From: JAJFTV01 sp964426355 | GTDB taxonomy: Bacteria > Chloroflexota > Anaerolineae > Anaerolineales > Anaerolineaceae | Reading direction: 5' to 3' | DNA: 12,207 nt | Assembly (NCBI GenBank): GCA_964426355.1 | Contig: CAYRRA010000135.1 | Span: 1-12,207 of the forward strand | Part shown: positions 1-7,700 of the stretch, one piece after another | How positions within the stretch are numbered: the stretch's first letter is position 1 | Layout of the letters: each line of letters opens with the position of its first letter | The notes under the pieces: model-generated | What the model saw: the letters and a program-made list of their open reading frames with translations, nothing else | Told to the model about the DNA's origin: nothing | Databases searched by the model: none | Program-made: the position numbers and the translations under genes

Positions 1-1
1 A

Positions 2-427
2 CGCGACAAGCAGCGTGAGTACTTAAAAGGATATTTTCTGCATGTAGATTTTCAAGTAGTTTCGATGACCGAAAAAATCCGCACATCAGTTCAAATTGAG
101 CTGGTTGGTGTTTCACCCGCAGTGAAAGAATTCAATGCTGTCGTAGATCAAATCCGCAATGAAATCGAAATTGAGTGTCTACCGGGCGATTTGCCGGAGA
201 GACTTACAATCGACATTTCAAACCTGACCCAAATCGGTGACCAAATTTTGGTTAAAGACATCGCGATTTCATCCAAAGTAGATGTATTACTCGACCCGGA
301 AGAAACCGTTGTCAGCATTACTTCTGCAACAGCCGAAATCGCGGCAGGTGAAGAAATCGGCGAAGAAGGGGTTGAAGAACCTGAAGTTATTGAAAAAGGT
401 AAAAAAGAAGAAGAAGTGGAAGAGTAG
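2..427 (+). CDS. rplY: 50S ribosomal protein L25/Ctc (TL5 type), 5'-truncated by window edge
   Basis: The reading frame is open from base 2, so the start codon lies outside the window. The first visible residues (RDKQREYLKGYFLHVDFQVV, then SMTEKI) match the end of the 5S rRNA-binding beta-barrel of the L25 family, where a conserved HVDF precedes the second domain. The rest is the C-terminal TL5/Ctc domain (IELVGVSPAVKE; LPERLTIDISNLTQIGD), so this is the long two-domain form rather than the short E. coli L25. Family role: it binds 5S rRNA in the large subunit central protuberance, and long forms are also known as general stress protein Ctc. The last 30 residues are almost entirely Glu/Lys/Gly/Val, an acidic tail common in long L25 proteins. 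The ATG at 65 is internal (SMTEKI lies within the conserved block) and is not the true start. A hairpin terminator follows 14 bp after the stop. The family is clear; only the N-terminus is missing. Confidence 0.9.
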   Translation, partial: RDKQREYLKGYFLHVDFQVVSMTEKIRTSVQIELVGVSPAVKEFNAVVDQIRNEIEIECLPGDLPERLTIDISNLTQIGDQILVKDIAISSKVDVLLDPEETVVSITSATAEIAAGEEIGEEGVEEPEVIEKGKKEEEVEE

Positions 428-441
428 TAATTTTCGAATTC

Positions 442-482
442 AAAAAGAAGCAATCCGGTTTCCTGGATTGCTTCTTTTTTTT
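442..482. terminator. Two-sided hairpin terminator between convergent L25 and NUDIX genes
   Basis: Arms AAAAAGAAGCAATCC (442-456) and GGATTGCTTCTTTTT (465-479) are perfect complements around an 8-nt loop. The T-run continues to 482 on the plus strand. The A-run at 442-446 gives the matching U-run on the minus strand, so the hairpin can terminate both converging transcripts. The minus-strand NUDIX stop codon (481-483) lies against the right arm, leaving no spare bases between that gene and its terminator. Confidence 0.88.
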
Positions 483-1071
483 ATTTCCCTAACTCAATCT
501 GAGATTGAATCAAGCGAAAAAGAGTAACAATGATGCCCGCTGTAATTCCCCATACTACCTCACCCTGGTATTCCCGAAAAAAATAAACAGAACGCTCGCC
601 TTTACCAGGTAGTTGTATCTTTTTCATCTCAACGTTACTCGGTTCTGCAAACCAGCGAAAAGGCACTGTAAAAACCCGGCTCACCTCTTCAATAGAGAGA
701 CGGAATTCGAGTGGTAAATTGATAACCCCTAAAACGGGAAACAGGTGTAAATCTGTGGGGGTAAAAAAATGATCCAGTAAACCAAATACCCTTACTCGTT
801 CCGGAGGCACACCAATTTCCTCGTAAGTTTCTCTTAATGCTGTCGCAATCGGGTCTTTATCCCCCTTTTCAGCTCTTCCTCCCGGGAATGAGATTTGTCC
901 TTTATGGTGTTGAATGGTTTCTGTGCGTTTTGTAAAAAGCAGATGCCATTCGCGGTCAACCATCAATAACGGAACAAGGACGGCGGCGTTAATTCCCGGC
1001 TCCCAACCATCGGCGAACTCATGTTGTACAAGTGAACTGAATTTTTCAACTGGGAAATCGGCTATCCGCAT
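481..1071 (-). CDS. NUDIX hydrolase, CoA pyrophosphatase type (NudL/YeaB-like)
   Basis: The 196-residue protein carries both hallmarks of CoA-diphosphatase NUDIX enzymes. The UPF0035 block at residues 44-65 reads LLFTKR...HHKGQISFPGG. It runs into a Nudix box ending RETYEEIGV (80-88), whose Glu residues bind the catalytic divalent metal. As in this subfamily, Asp71 stands near the position of the first box Glu. Known family reaction: CoA to 3',5'-ADP plus 4'-phosphopantetheine, in the cytoplasm. It is the second gene of a minus-strand pair, 9 bp after the trmI stop. Its Shine-Dalgarno GAGGA sits in that spacer, so translational coupling to trmI is likely. Length is typical (about 190-210). 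Exact substrate is inferred from motif only; another nucleoside-diphosphate derivative remains possible. Confidence 0.87.
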   Translation of the reverse strand: MRIADFPVEKFSSLVQHEFADGWEPGINAAVLVPLLMVDREWHLLFTKRTETIQHHKGQISFPGGRAEKGDKDPIATALRETYEEIGVPPERVRVFGLLDHFFTPTDLHLFPVLGVINLPLEFRLSIEEVSRVFTVPFRWFAEPSNVEMKKIQLPGKGERSVYFFREYQGEVVWGITAGIIVTLFRLIQSQIELGK

Positions 1072-1080
1072 TTATCCTCG

Positions 1081-1938
1081 TCACTTCACATCATCGTCGA
1101 TTTCGCGTTCATCTGCCTCCGCCTCATCTATCTCAAGCTCAGGGGACAGTCCTTTGATCACAGGTCGCCCGAAGATTAGAAAGCCTGTATGTGCAATCAT
1201 CCGATCCACAGGTCGGAACCGCGCTGGTTCCGCTTTGTAATACCGTAGCATGATTTCGCAGACCTCAATGTAGATGAAGTCAAGTCTTTTAAGCTCTATA
1301 AGAAGCAAAGAAATCTGGTTTGTCGTAGGCAGGATCGCACCAAAAAATCCGCCAGGTTTGAGGGTTTCCCGCACCTGGGCAATGTAATTATGCGGGTCTG
1401 GCACATCCAAAAAAAGCACATCGACTGACCGCTCATCAAATCCCTCGCTGATATTTCTGATTTTAAATTCAACACGATTTTGCATTCCCAATCGGGTGAG
1501 GTTTTTTATTGCGCGTTTTTGAATCTCCTCTTTTACTTCATAACTGGTTACCCGACCGCTATCGCCGACGGCATAAGCGAATGCGCTGGTCAATGCACCA
1601 GAGCCAGATCCTGCTTCAACAACATGCATTCCAGGACCCACCCCCAGGTTGACCATGATAAAACCAATATCCTTCGGGTAGAGAATTTGAGTGCTGCGCG
1701 GTGTTTCGATCAACAAATCAGAGAAAGAGGGCTGCACCAGATAGAATGGGCTGCCTTTATGGCTAAACACTTGAGTTCCCCACTCCAGTCCAATCAGGTC
1801 ATTGTGAGGAATGACACCCCGATGCGATTGGAACTTCTCGCCGGCTCTTAATTTAAAGATAAAATTCTTATGACTCAAGCTAACCAGTTGAACAAGGTCG
1901 CCTTCTTGAGCATGTGTACCACTTAGATTCCAGGTCAA
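1081..1938 (-). CDS. trmI: tRNA (adenine-58-N1)-methyltransferase TrmI
   Basis: A class I SAM-dependent methyltransferase of 285 residues that makes m1A58 in the T-loop of tRNA; the family works as a homotetramer. Residues 10-60 form the small N-terminal domain (GDLV..., HRGVIPHNDLIG). YPKDIGFI (87-94) precedes SAM motif I VVEAGSGSGALT (106-117), followed by LDVPDP (178-182) and LPTTNQ (203-208). The family block RPVDRMIAHTGFLIF (242-256) closes the catalytic fold. The start is TTG: no in-frame ATG or GTG lies nearby upstream, and AGGA sits 8 nt before it. The last 20 residues are a strongly acidic tail outside the catalytic domain. It is the first gene of a unit with the NUDIX gene. Archaeal-like TrmI also make m1A57; which position is modified here cannot be read from sequence. 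Confidence 0.92.
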   Translation of the reverse strand: MTWNLSGTHAQEGDLVQLVSLSHKNFIFKLRAGEKFQSHRGVIPHNDLIGLEWGTQVFSHKGSPFYLVQPSFSDLLIETPRSTQILYPKDIGFIMVNLGVGPGMHVVEAGSGSGALTSAFAYAVGDSGRVTSYEVKEEIQKRAIKNLTRLGMQNRVEFKIRNISEGFDERSVDVLFLDVPDPHNYIAQVRETLKPGGFFGAILPTTNQISLLLIELKRLDFIYIEVCEIMLRYYKAEPARFRPVDRMIAHTGFLIFGRPVIKGLSPELEIDEAEADEREIDDDVK

Positions 1939-2020
1939 TTTTTCAATCCTACAATTATGTGATAAACCTTTCCTAATAAAGGAATATTTACTCCCGGATT
2001 TTCAGGTCAGATTTCCTTTC

Positions 2021-2026
2021 ATTATA
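2021..2026 (-). promoter_or_regulatory. Candidate -10 box for trmI-NUDIX unit
   Basis: A perfect TATAAT is read on the minus strand 82 bp before the trmI TTG. No convincing -35 is present at 16-18 bp. The octamer attataat is self-complementary, so the same box also reads on the plus strand. It lies inside a short minus-strand ORF preceded by a perfect Shine-Dalgarno sequence, so the true start of this transcript is uncertain. Confidence 0.3.
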
Positions 2027-2088
2027 ATTTAAGAATTGAAAATTACACATCACAAAAATCAACCTCCTTTCGGTCAGTTTTTTCATCC

Positions 2089-2117
2089 TTCTCACAAGTA
2101 GATTCTTATGTTAAAAT
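2089..2117 (+). promoter_or_regulatory. Predicted promoter of the rpsF-ssb-rpsR operon (extended -10)
   Basis: TAAAAT at 2112-2117 is preceded by TG at 2109-2110, giving an extended -10 (TGtTAAAAT). A weak -35, TTCTCA (2089-2094, 4 of 6 matches to TTGACA), lies 17 bp upstream. Transcription would start near 2124, leaving about 97 nt of leader, long enough to contain the whole hairpin structure at 2148-2201. Confidence 0.5.
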
Positions 2118-2147
2118 ACACCCCGTTAAGTCAGCAGTCCTTTAACA

Positions 2148-2201
2148 GGGTTGTTGCCTTTCCGCTCGTGATACATCAGCGATGTAAACACGGGCAATCC
2201 C
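2148..2201 (+). promoter_or_regulatory. S6:S18 complex-binding leader motif (autoregulatory mRNA element)
   Basis: The leader folds as a closing GGG/CCC (2148-2150 with 2199-2201), then TTGCC/GGCAA (2154-2158 with 2193-2197). An 8-nt one-sided bulge TTTCCGCT (2159-2166) follows, then CGTG/CACG (2167-2170 with 2189-2192) and a terminal hairpin TACATC-agc-GATGTA (2172-2186). A CCG (2162-2164) in a bulge between a stem and a hairpin is the published signature of the S6:S18 complex-binding motif found before rpsF-rpsR operons; it mimics the 16S rRNA site of S6:S18. It ends 19 nt before the rpsF start, just ahead of the Shine-Dalgarno sequence, so bound protein could block initiation. The fold was drawn by hand; identification rests on position plus the CCG bulge. 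Confidence 0.72.
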
Positions 2202-2220
2202 AAGGAAAGGAGATCCATAT

Positions 2221-2508
2221 ATGCGTAACTACGAAATTGTCTTCATCGTACATCCTGACCTGGATGAGAACAGTCTTAAAGAGACGGTTGCCAGAGTCAA
2301 AGGCTGGATTACAGAAGCCAATGGTTCTATTACGAAAGAGGAAATTTGGGGCAAAAGACGCATGGCTTATGCTATCCGCAAACAGCGCGAAGGGCAATAT
2401 GTCCAGTTAAATGCTCAAATCGACCCCGCATTCATCGGCGAACTGGAACGAAACTTCCGCATCACCGAGCCGATTATGCGCTTCCTGGTCATTGCCGAGG
2501 AGGATTAA
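2221..2508 (+). CDS. rpsF: 30S ribosomal protein S6
   Basis: This 95-residue protein, full length for the family, starts MRNYEIVFIVHPDLDE. It has the conserved WGKRRMAYAIRKQREG segment (44-59) and ends with LERNFRITEPIMRFLVI. S6 binds S18 as a heterodimer on the central domain of 16S rRNA in the platform of the small subunit. The start is fixed by a strong GGAGA 7 nt before the ATG. First gene of the classic rpsF-ssb-rpsR operon, behind an RNA leader that fits the S6:S18 binding motif, so feedback control by its own product with S18 is likely. It lacks the long acidic tail seen in some proteobacterial S6 proteins. Confidence 0.97.
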   Translation: MRNYEIVFIVHPDLDENSLKETVARVKGWITEANGSITKEEIWGKRRMAYAIRKQREGQYVQLNAQIDPAFIGELERNFRITEPIMRFLVIAEED

Positions 2509-2544
2509 TCCTACTTTCGGTGAGTTGTCATGCAGGAGTCTGTT

Positions 2545-2949
2545 ATGAACCGAGGTCTAAATAAAGTTATGCTCATCGGCATCGTAAGCCGCGATCCAGA
2601 AATGCGCTACACACCCTCTGGCAAACCGGTAACGACTTTCCCTTTAGCAATCAGCCGAACCTGGAGCACAACTGAAGGTGAAAAACGAACAGAAACTGAA
2701 CGTTTCAATATTGTTGCCTGGGGAAACCTTGCAGAAATTTGCAATCAACATCTTGAAAAGAACTGCCCCGTTTATATCGAGGGTAGATTACAATCAAGGC
2801 GTTGGGAGGATAAAGACGGTGTCCAACACAACAGTGTTGAAATCGTAGCCAATGAAATGTTGGTCCTCGGTGAACAACGACGTGATTGGAATAACCCCCA
2901 ATCAGAAATCGAATTTACAAATCAGAACTTAGATGATTTGTCCTATTAA
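2545..2949 (+). CDS. ssb: Single-stranded DNA-binding protein
   Basis: The OB-fold covers roughly residues 3-105 (NKVMLIGIVSRDPEMRYTPS; RFNIVAWGNLAEICNQHL; VYIEGRLQSRRWEDKDG). SSB coats single-stranded DNA as a tetramer and recruits repair and replication proteins through its C-terminal tip. The start at 2545 (MNRGLNK, 134 aa) is preferred over the in-frame ATG at 2530, because AGGAG (2534-2538) lies 6 nt before 2545 and would fall inside the longer reading. The protein is short: after the OB-fold there is a tail of under 30 residues with no Gly/Pro-rich linker. It ends DDLSY where the usual tip is DD(I/L)PF. The tip is recognisable but both the Pro and the Phe are changed. It lies between rpsF and rpsR, as in many bacteria, coupling SSB dosage to ribosomal protein expression. 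Confidence 0.95.
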   Translation: MNRGLNKVMLIGIVSRDPEMRYTPSGKPVTTFPLAISRTWSTTEGEKRTETERFNIVAWGNLAEICNQHLEKNCPVYIEGRLQSRRWEDKDGVQHNSVEIVANEMLVLGEQRRDWNNPQSEIEFTNQNLDDLSY

Positions 2950-2960
2950 CGAGGTGTTCA

Positions 2961-3242
2961 ATGTCAGATAATATGAATACTCAGGACGGGGATACCGGAA
3001 GACGCCGTTATGTAGCTCGTCCTAAATTTTGTCAGTTTTGCGCTGATAAATCCATCAAAATCAATTATAAAGAAGTTGAAATGCTCAAACGTTTTGTCAC
3101 GGAAGAAGGGAAAATCCGCCCGCGACGCCAAACCGGGACATGTGCAAAACACCAACGCGCATTAGCCACCGAAATCAAACGCGCTCGTCACATTGCGTTA
3201 TTGCCGTTCACTTCTGAACCCTGGAAAAACGTAATCCGCTAA
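2961..3242 (+). CDS. rpsR: 30S ribosomal protein S18, zinc-binding (C+) form
   Basis: A 93-residue S18 with family blocks INYKEVEMLKRFVTEEGKI and TGTCAKHQRALATEIKRARHIALLPF. S18 pairs with S6 on the platform of the 30S subunit. Cys24, Cys27, Cys61 and His64 (CQFC and CAKH) form the metal-binding set of the C+ paralogue type; in E. coli most of these are replaced, as in TGTRAKY. Such forms are typically zinc-loaded. A basic and polar extension of about 20 residues precedes the core. GAGGTG lies 4 nt before the ATG, 11 bp after the ssb stop. rplI, which often follows rpsR, is absent; a strong terminator follows. Confidence 0.96.
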   Translation: MSDNMNTQDGDTGRRRYVARPKFCQFCADKSIKINYKEVEMLKRFVTEEGKIRPRRQTGTCAKHQRALATEIKRARHIALLPFTSEPWKNVIR

Positions 3243-3257
3243 TCACACAACACGCAA

Positions 3258-3296
3258 TTGGGCATAACCTGCTTGGGTTATGCCCAACATTTTTTT
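3258..3296 (+). terminator. Strong intrinsic terminator of the rpsF-ssb-rpsR operon
   Basis: A perfect 12-bp stem, TTGGGCATAACC (3258-3269) with GGTTATGCCCAA (3276-3287), closes a 6-nt loop and is followed two bases later by seven Ts (3290-3296). It lies 15 bp after the rpsR stop and only 17 bp before the start codon of the parvulin gene. Confidence 0.93.
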
Positions 3297-3313
3297 ATTA
3301 ACAGGGATAGAAC

Positions 3314-4660
3314 ATGGCAAAAGAAACGAAGAAAAAAGGTATAACCAAAAAAGATATTTCCAGGTTACACAGAGAACAAAAACAAAGGAAAATCATTTTA
3401 ATCGGCGCAATTGCCGTTCTGGCTCTTGTTGCGCTGATTATCATTTATGGAGTGTTAAATGTGCTTGTTTTACAAGGCACAAAAACGGTTGCCGAAGTAA
3501 ATGGTGAGAAAATAACGCTCAATCAATTCCAACAAGAAGTGCGTTATCAGCGTTTTCTTACTGTCAACACATATAAACAATATTATGACTTATATGCAGC
3601 TTTTGGCACCGATTTAGGCTCATCTTTCTTAAACTCCCTGAAACAGATTGAGAGTGATATGAGTAATGCGAACTCGGTCGATTACGGGCAAAAGGTGCTT
3701 GACTTGATGATCGAAAACCGGTTAATCGCACAATACGCAGCTCAGAACAATATCACCGTTTCACAAGCGGAGATTGACGAAGCCCTAAAAAAAGGCTTTG
3801 GGTATTACCCGGAAGGCACACCATCCCCCACAGCCACTGCGACCGCGTTCGCTACCTCCACATTATCAGCCCTTCAACTATCACTGGTAACACCCACACC
3901 ACTTGCAACCAATACACCGGAAATTGAACAATCCACAGTTGAAGCTGAAGCCACACAAGAAAATGAACCAACAGTTGAAGCAACCCCCACCGAGGCACCC
4001 CAAACGTCACCCACTGAAATCCCTTCACCTACTGCCACTTTTGAGCCTACACCCACAGCAACGGAGTACACACTGGAAGGGTATCAGAACAACCTGGAAA
4101 AATATTATGATGAGTTGAAAAACATCAACCTGCCAAAGAAATTCTTGCAGCAAAAGTTTACAGAGTACCTGCTCAGGGAAAAGGTTTTCAACGAAATCAC
4201 CAACGACATGCTGCCAAAACAAGAACAGGTCTGGGCAAGGCATATCCTGGTTGCTGACGAGGAGACCGCTAAAGAAGTTCTCCAAAAAATCGAGGAAGGA
4301 GAAGACTGGACCGCTCTCGCTGCCGTATACTCAACCGATACCAGCAACAGCGCCAAAGGCGGTGACCTGGGATGGTTTGCAACTGGAAAAATGGTCGCAG
4401 CTTTTGAAGAAGTTGCATTTGCTTTAGAAATTGGCGAAATCAGCCAACCAGTTGGGACCGAATTTGGCTGGCACATCATCCAGGTGCTTGGTCATGAAGT
4501 CCGCCCAATCTCCGCATCAGAACTGAATACGCTCAAATCAAAACAATTTGATGAATGGGTTGCACAGCACAAAGAACAAAGCCAGATCGAAACTTACGAA
4601 ACCTGGCAAGAAGACGTTCCGCTTGTTCCAACCATTCCGGCAGAGTGGATAATTGAATAA
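3314..4660 (+). CDS. Membrane-anchored parvulin peptidyl-prolyl isomerase with Thr/Pro-rich linker (SurA/PrsA-like)
   Basis: 448 residues. A lysine-rich cytoplasmic segment (1-26) precedes one transmembrane helix (about 27-54). No lipobox Cys is present, so the protein is held by an uncleaved anchor with the rest outside the cell. Residues 58-165 form a SurA-like chaperone region (VAEVNGEKITLNQFQQEVRY...). Residues 168-251 are a low-complexity Thr/Pro/Ala/Glu linker. A helical segment (254-300) leads to the parvulin domain (306-392), with the conserved ARHILV, GGDLGWF, MVAAFEEVAFAL and GWHIIQVL blocks. Expected role: folding of exported proteins by Xaa-Pro isomerisation. AGGG lies about 8 nt before the ATG. 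It stands alone between two terminators, so its promoter must lie in or before the rpsR 3' end, or it depends on read-through. Such linkers are common in Chloroflexota surface proteins. Confidence 0.92.
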   Translation: MAKETKKKGITKKDISRLHREQKQRKIILIGAIAVLALVALIIIYGVLNVLVLQGTKTVAEVNGEKITLNQFQQEVRYQRFLTVNTYKQYYDLYAAFGTDLGSSFLNSLKQIESDMSNANSVDYGQKVLDLMIENRLIAQYAAQNNITVSQAEIDEALKKGFGYYPEGTPSPTATATAFATSTLSALQLSLVTPTPLATNTPEIEQSTVEAEATQENEPTVEATPTEAPQTSPTEIPSPTATFEPTPTATEYTLEGYQNNLEKYYDELKNINLPKKFLQQKFTEYLLREKVFNEITNDMLPKQEQVWARHILVADEETAKEVLQKIEEGEDWTALAAVYSTDTSNSAKGGDLGWFATGKMVAAFEEVAFALEIGEISQPVGTEFGWHIIQVLGHEVRPISASELNTLKSKQFDEWVAQHKEQSQIETYETWQEDVPLVPTIPAEWIIE

Positions 4661-4690
4661 CAAAATTCACAAAAGATAACCCAAATAGAG

Positions 4691-4725
4691 ATCGGCTAAA
4701 AAGTAACTTTTTAGCCGATTTTTTT
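4691..4725 (+). terminator. Intrinsic terminator after the parvulin gene
   Basis: A perfect 13-bp stem, ATCGGCTAAAAAG (4691-4703) with CTTTTTAGCCGAT (4707-4719), closes a 3-nt loop and is followed by Ts to 4725. It is 30 bp beyond the stop codon. The minus strand lacks a U-run after the stem, so termination of the converging smc transcript here would be less efficient. Confidence 0.9.
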
Positions 4726-4748
4726 ATTATCACAGGTATGGGATTTCT

Positions 4749-7700
4749 TTACCGCACCAGGTGTTCAGAAACCTCATCTAGTTTAAGGCTGATGACCTGG
4801 CTGGTTGAATCACGTGCCATTGTGACACCGTAAATCACGTCAGCAAGTTGTACAGTGTTTCGATTGTGTGTGATGACGATAAATTGAGTATGTGCGCTGA
4901 GTTCACGCAGTAAATCACCAAACCGCCCGACATTGGCTTCATCCAATGCCGCATCCACCTCGTCAAGGACGCAAAAAGGCGTCGGCGATACCTTTAGCAA
5001 AGCAAAGATAAGCGCAACAGCGGTCAAGCTCCTCTCACCACCAGAAAGCACCGCCAAACCTTGTTTTCGCTTTCCTGGCAGTTGGGCTTCAATTTCAATT
5101 CCCGCTTCGGTGGGGTTGTCCTCATCCAGCAAGAGAAGCCTGGCGGAGCCACCTCCAAACAATCGCGTGAACATGCCCTTAAATTCTTCAGCAACCAGCT
5201 TGAAGGTTCGCTGAAATTCACGTTTCATGATTTCATCCAGTTCCTGAATGATTTGCCGTAAATCAGCGTCTGCCTGATTCAAGTCATCCATTTGCTGTGT
5301 GAGATACTCATAACGTGTTTTTACTTCGTTATACTCTGTTTGTGCGTCCGGATTTATAGGTCCCAGCCGGCGGAGATGCGCTTTTTGCCGGGAAATCGTT
5401 TCCTCCAGGTCAGCGGATAAGGTGTGTACAGTTGGCAAATTATCAACCAAACCGTCTAATGGCAATGGTGTAGGACCTACAATTTCGCGTTGATATTCAA
5501 AACTGACCAAACCAAAATCATCTTCAATCTTGCCTCGCAGGTTGTCAAGCTCACCATTCCTTCGGGAAACTTCTAATTGAGCTTGAGCCATGTGACGCTC
5601 AGATACCGTTAATCTCTGCTGCGTATGATTTTGCTCTTCCATTTTTTGCGAAATTTCGCGCTCTAACTGAGAAATTTTCTTTTCTGTTGGGCGAATTTTT
5701 TCTTCGAGCCCATTGACTTCTGCACGTAGCGTCTCAACCTCAAGCCGATGTTTCTTTTGGTTTTCTTCGGTTGCTGATATCTCTTCTGCGCTGGTACGGA
5801 TACGATTACGAAGCACTTGCATCTGGCGATCTAGTTCTGCTTTGCGATGATCACTATCTGTGATCCTCGTTGAAATATCAAGTAAACTTTTCTCTATAAC
5901 GGCAAGCCGGGTTGACCAATGATTGAGTTCCAACTGTAAATCGTCTATATAAATTTCGCGTACTTGTCTTGAGTTCTCTTTGAGCAGACCCTCAATTTTC
6001 AAAGATTCAGCAGAAATTTCTTTCATGCGCGCATCTGTATTTGTCTCTTTTTTGACAATCTGTTCTTTTTGCGCATTCATCTCAGCCATACGCTTTTGTA
6101 AATACTGAAGCTGCTGATTGACCTGGGCATTTTCCATTTTCTGCTTTCGGTGCTCGCTCGATTTTCTTTCAAAGGATTCTTTTACATGAGCCAGTTCTTT
6201 TTCAATTTCTTGCTTTGAACTCACTTTTTGTTGGAGCTCCGTTTGTTGTTCAAATACCGACTTCTGCAAAACGCTGATTTGCTTATCCAACCGGTCCAAT
6301 TCGACCCGCATATCATCGATACGGCTCTTAAGATGAAAAACGCCATCATGCTGCTCATGACCAGCAATGATTGTACCGTTCCCTTTAAAAACTTCTCCAT
6401 CAGGAGTAACCACACTGACATGCTTCGGCACGAGTGAGATGACTCTCACCGCAGTGGCACGGTCATCCACTAGTAGAATGTCTTCAAGCAGATTATGGAT
6501 CAACTGGTCATCTGATGACGGATCAAAATTAACAAAATCCAAAGCACAACCCAACACACCTTTTTCTTGCTTTATTTTCGTCAGATCAGAAGGGATAGCG
6601 CTTGATGGATGATAAAATATCACTTTCCCGTATTCTTTTGCATTAATCAACGTCAGTACTTCATCCACCTCCGAGGTATCATGAAGTACCAACGCATCGA
6701 TGGATTCCCCCAAACCGGCAGCAACCGCTTTTTCATATCCTTTTGCCACTTTGAACATACTGGTAAGCGAATCGATTCGCTTTTTTCGTTCGGATTTTTT
6801 CAATACCTTGATAATGGATTGAGAATCAACACTGAGATGTTCGTTAGACGCCAGGCTGTTTTTAATCACATCCAGTTGGGTGGCTTTTCGAGCTTTTTCA
6901 TTCTCCAGGTTATGCAGTTCTTTCGTACGAGAGGAAAGAGATTGTTCATCTTGTTGAATTTCTTTCCGTATTTCACTTAGCTGCTTCTCTGCATTTTTTA
7001 CCTGAGCCTGGAGCTTTTCCAGTTCCTCACCGAGTTCTTTTTCAACCTTTTCATTCTGAGAAAATTGCCCTTCTAAATCCTCCTGCTCGGCAGTCAACTT
7101 GGCATGGGATAACTCAATTGATTCTTTCTGAGAAGCATACTCCTGTACCTGGATTCCGATTTTTACTTTTTCGGTTTCCAACTCGGTGTAACGCTTGTTA
7201 AGACGGGCAATTTCTGCCTCAAGTTCTTTTTTCTGAGAAAGAAGCGCTTTGGTTTTCTGTTCGGTAACCTCAACTACCTTCTTTATTTCATCACATTCAT
7301 TCTGCAATTCGGTTTGATCAACCCGATATTTTTCACATAACGAAATTGCCGCTTGTATTTCTTCCTCCAGGCGAACCTGGTCTGAAAGCGAAAAATTATT
7401 TTGTTCTGCAAGCGACCGTAACCGTTCATCGGATACAGCAATCGTCCGGTTCAGGGTTTCAAGTTTTTTATGCAAACCAGCAGTTTGCTGATGCCACCCC
7501 CCTAATTGTGCCCGAAGAGCGCCGCGTTCGTCTCGTAAACTGACCAGAACAGAATCGACTCGTTGCTTCTTTTCACGAATCTGGTTTAGCTGCTCTTCCT
7601 GCACCTGCAACACTTTACGCGCTTGAGCCAGTTCATTTTGAGAGCGGTGCCAATGATAACCATACCATTCCTTCATCAACACGTTCAAATCGGCAGAAAT

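Noticed and set aside
1480..1851. 123-codon plus-strand frame antisense to trmI
   Set aside because: The minus strand carries a complete, motif-rich TrmI; the plus-strand translation has no family features.
2108..2410. Plus-strand frame overlapping the rpsF leader and first half of rpsF
   Set aside because: It begins at the promoter -10 region and covers the structured leader; rpsF in another frame explains the region.
3815..4070. Repeated ACC/CCC-rich motifs suggestive of a tandem DNA repeat or CRISPR-like array
   Set aside because: The units are irregular, have no constant spacing and stay in frame as a Thr/Pro-rich protein linker.
6609..6980. 123-codon open frame on the plus strand inside smc
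   Set aside because: It lies wholly antisense to a full-length SMC with every motif intact; its translation has no recognisable domain and no ribosome-binding site was evident.
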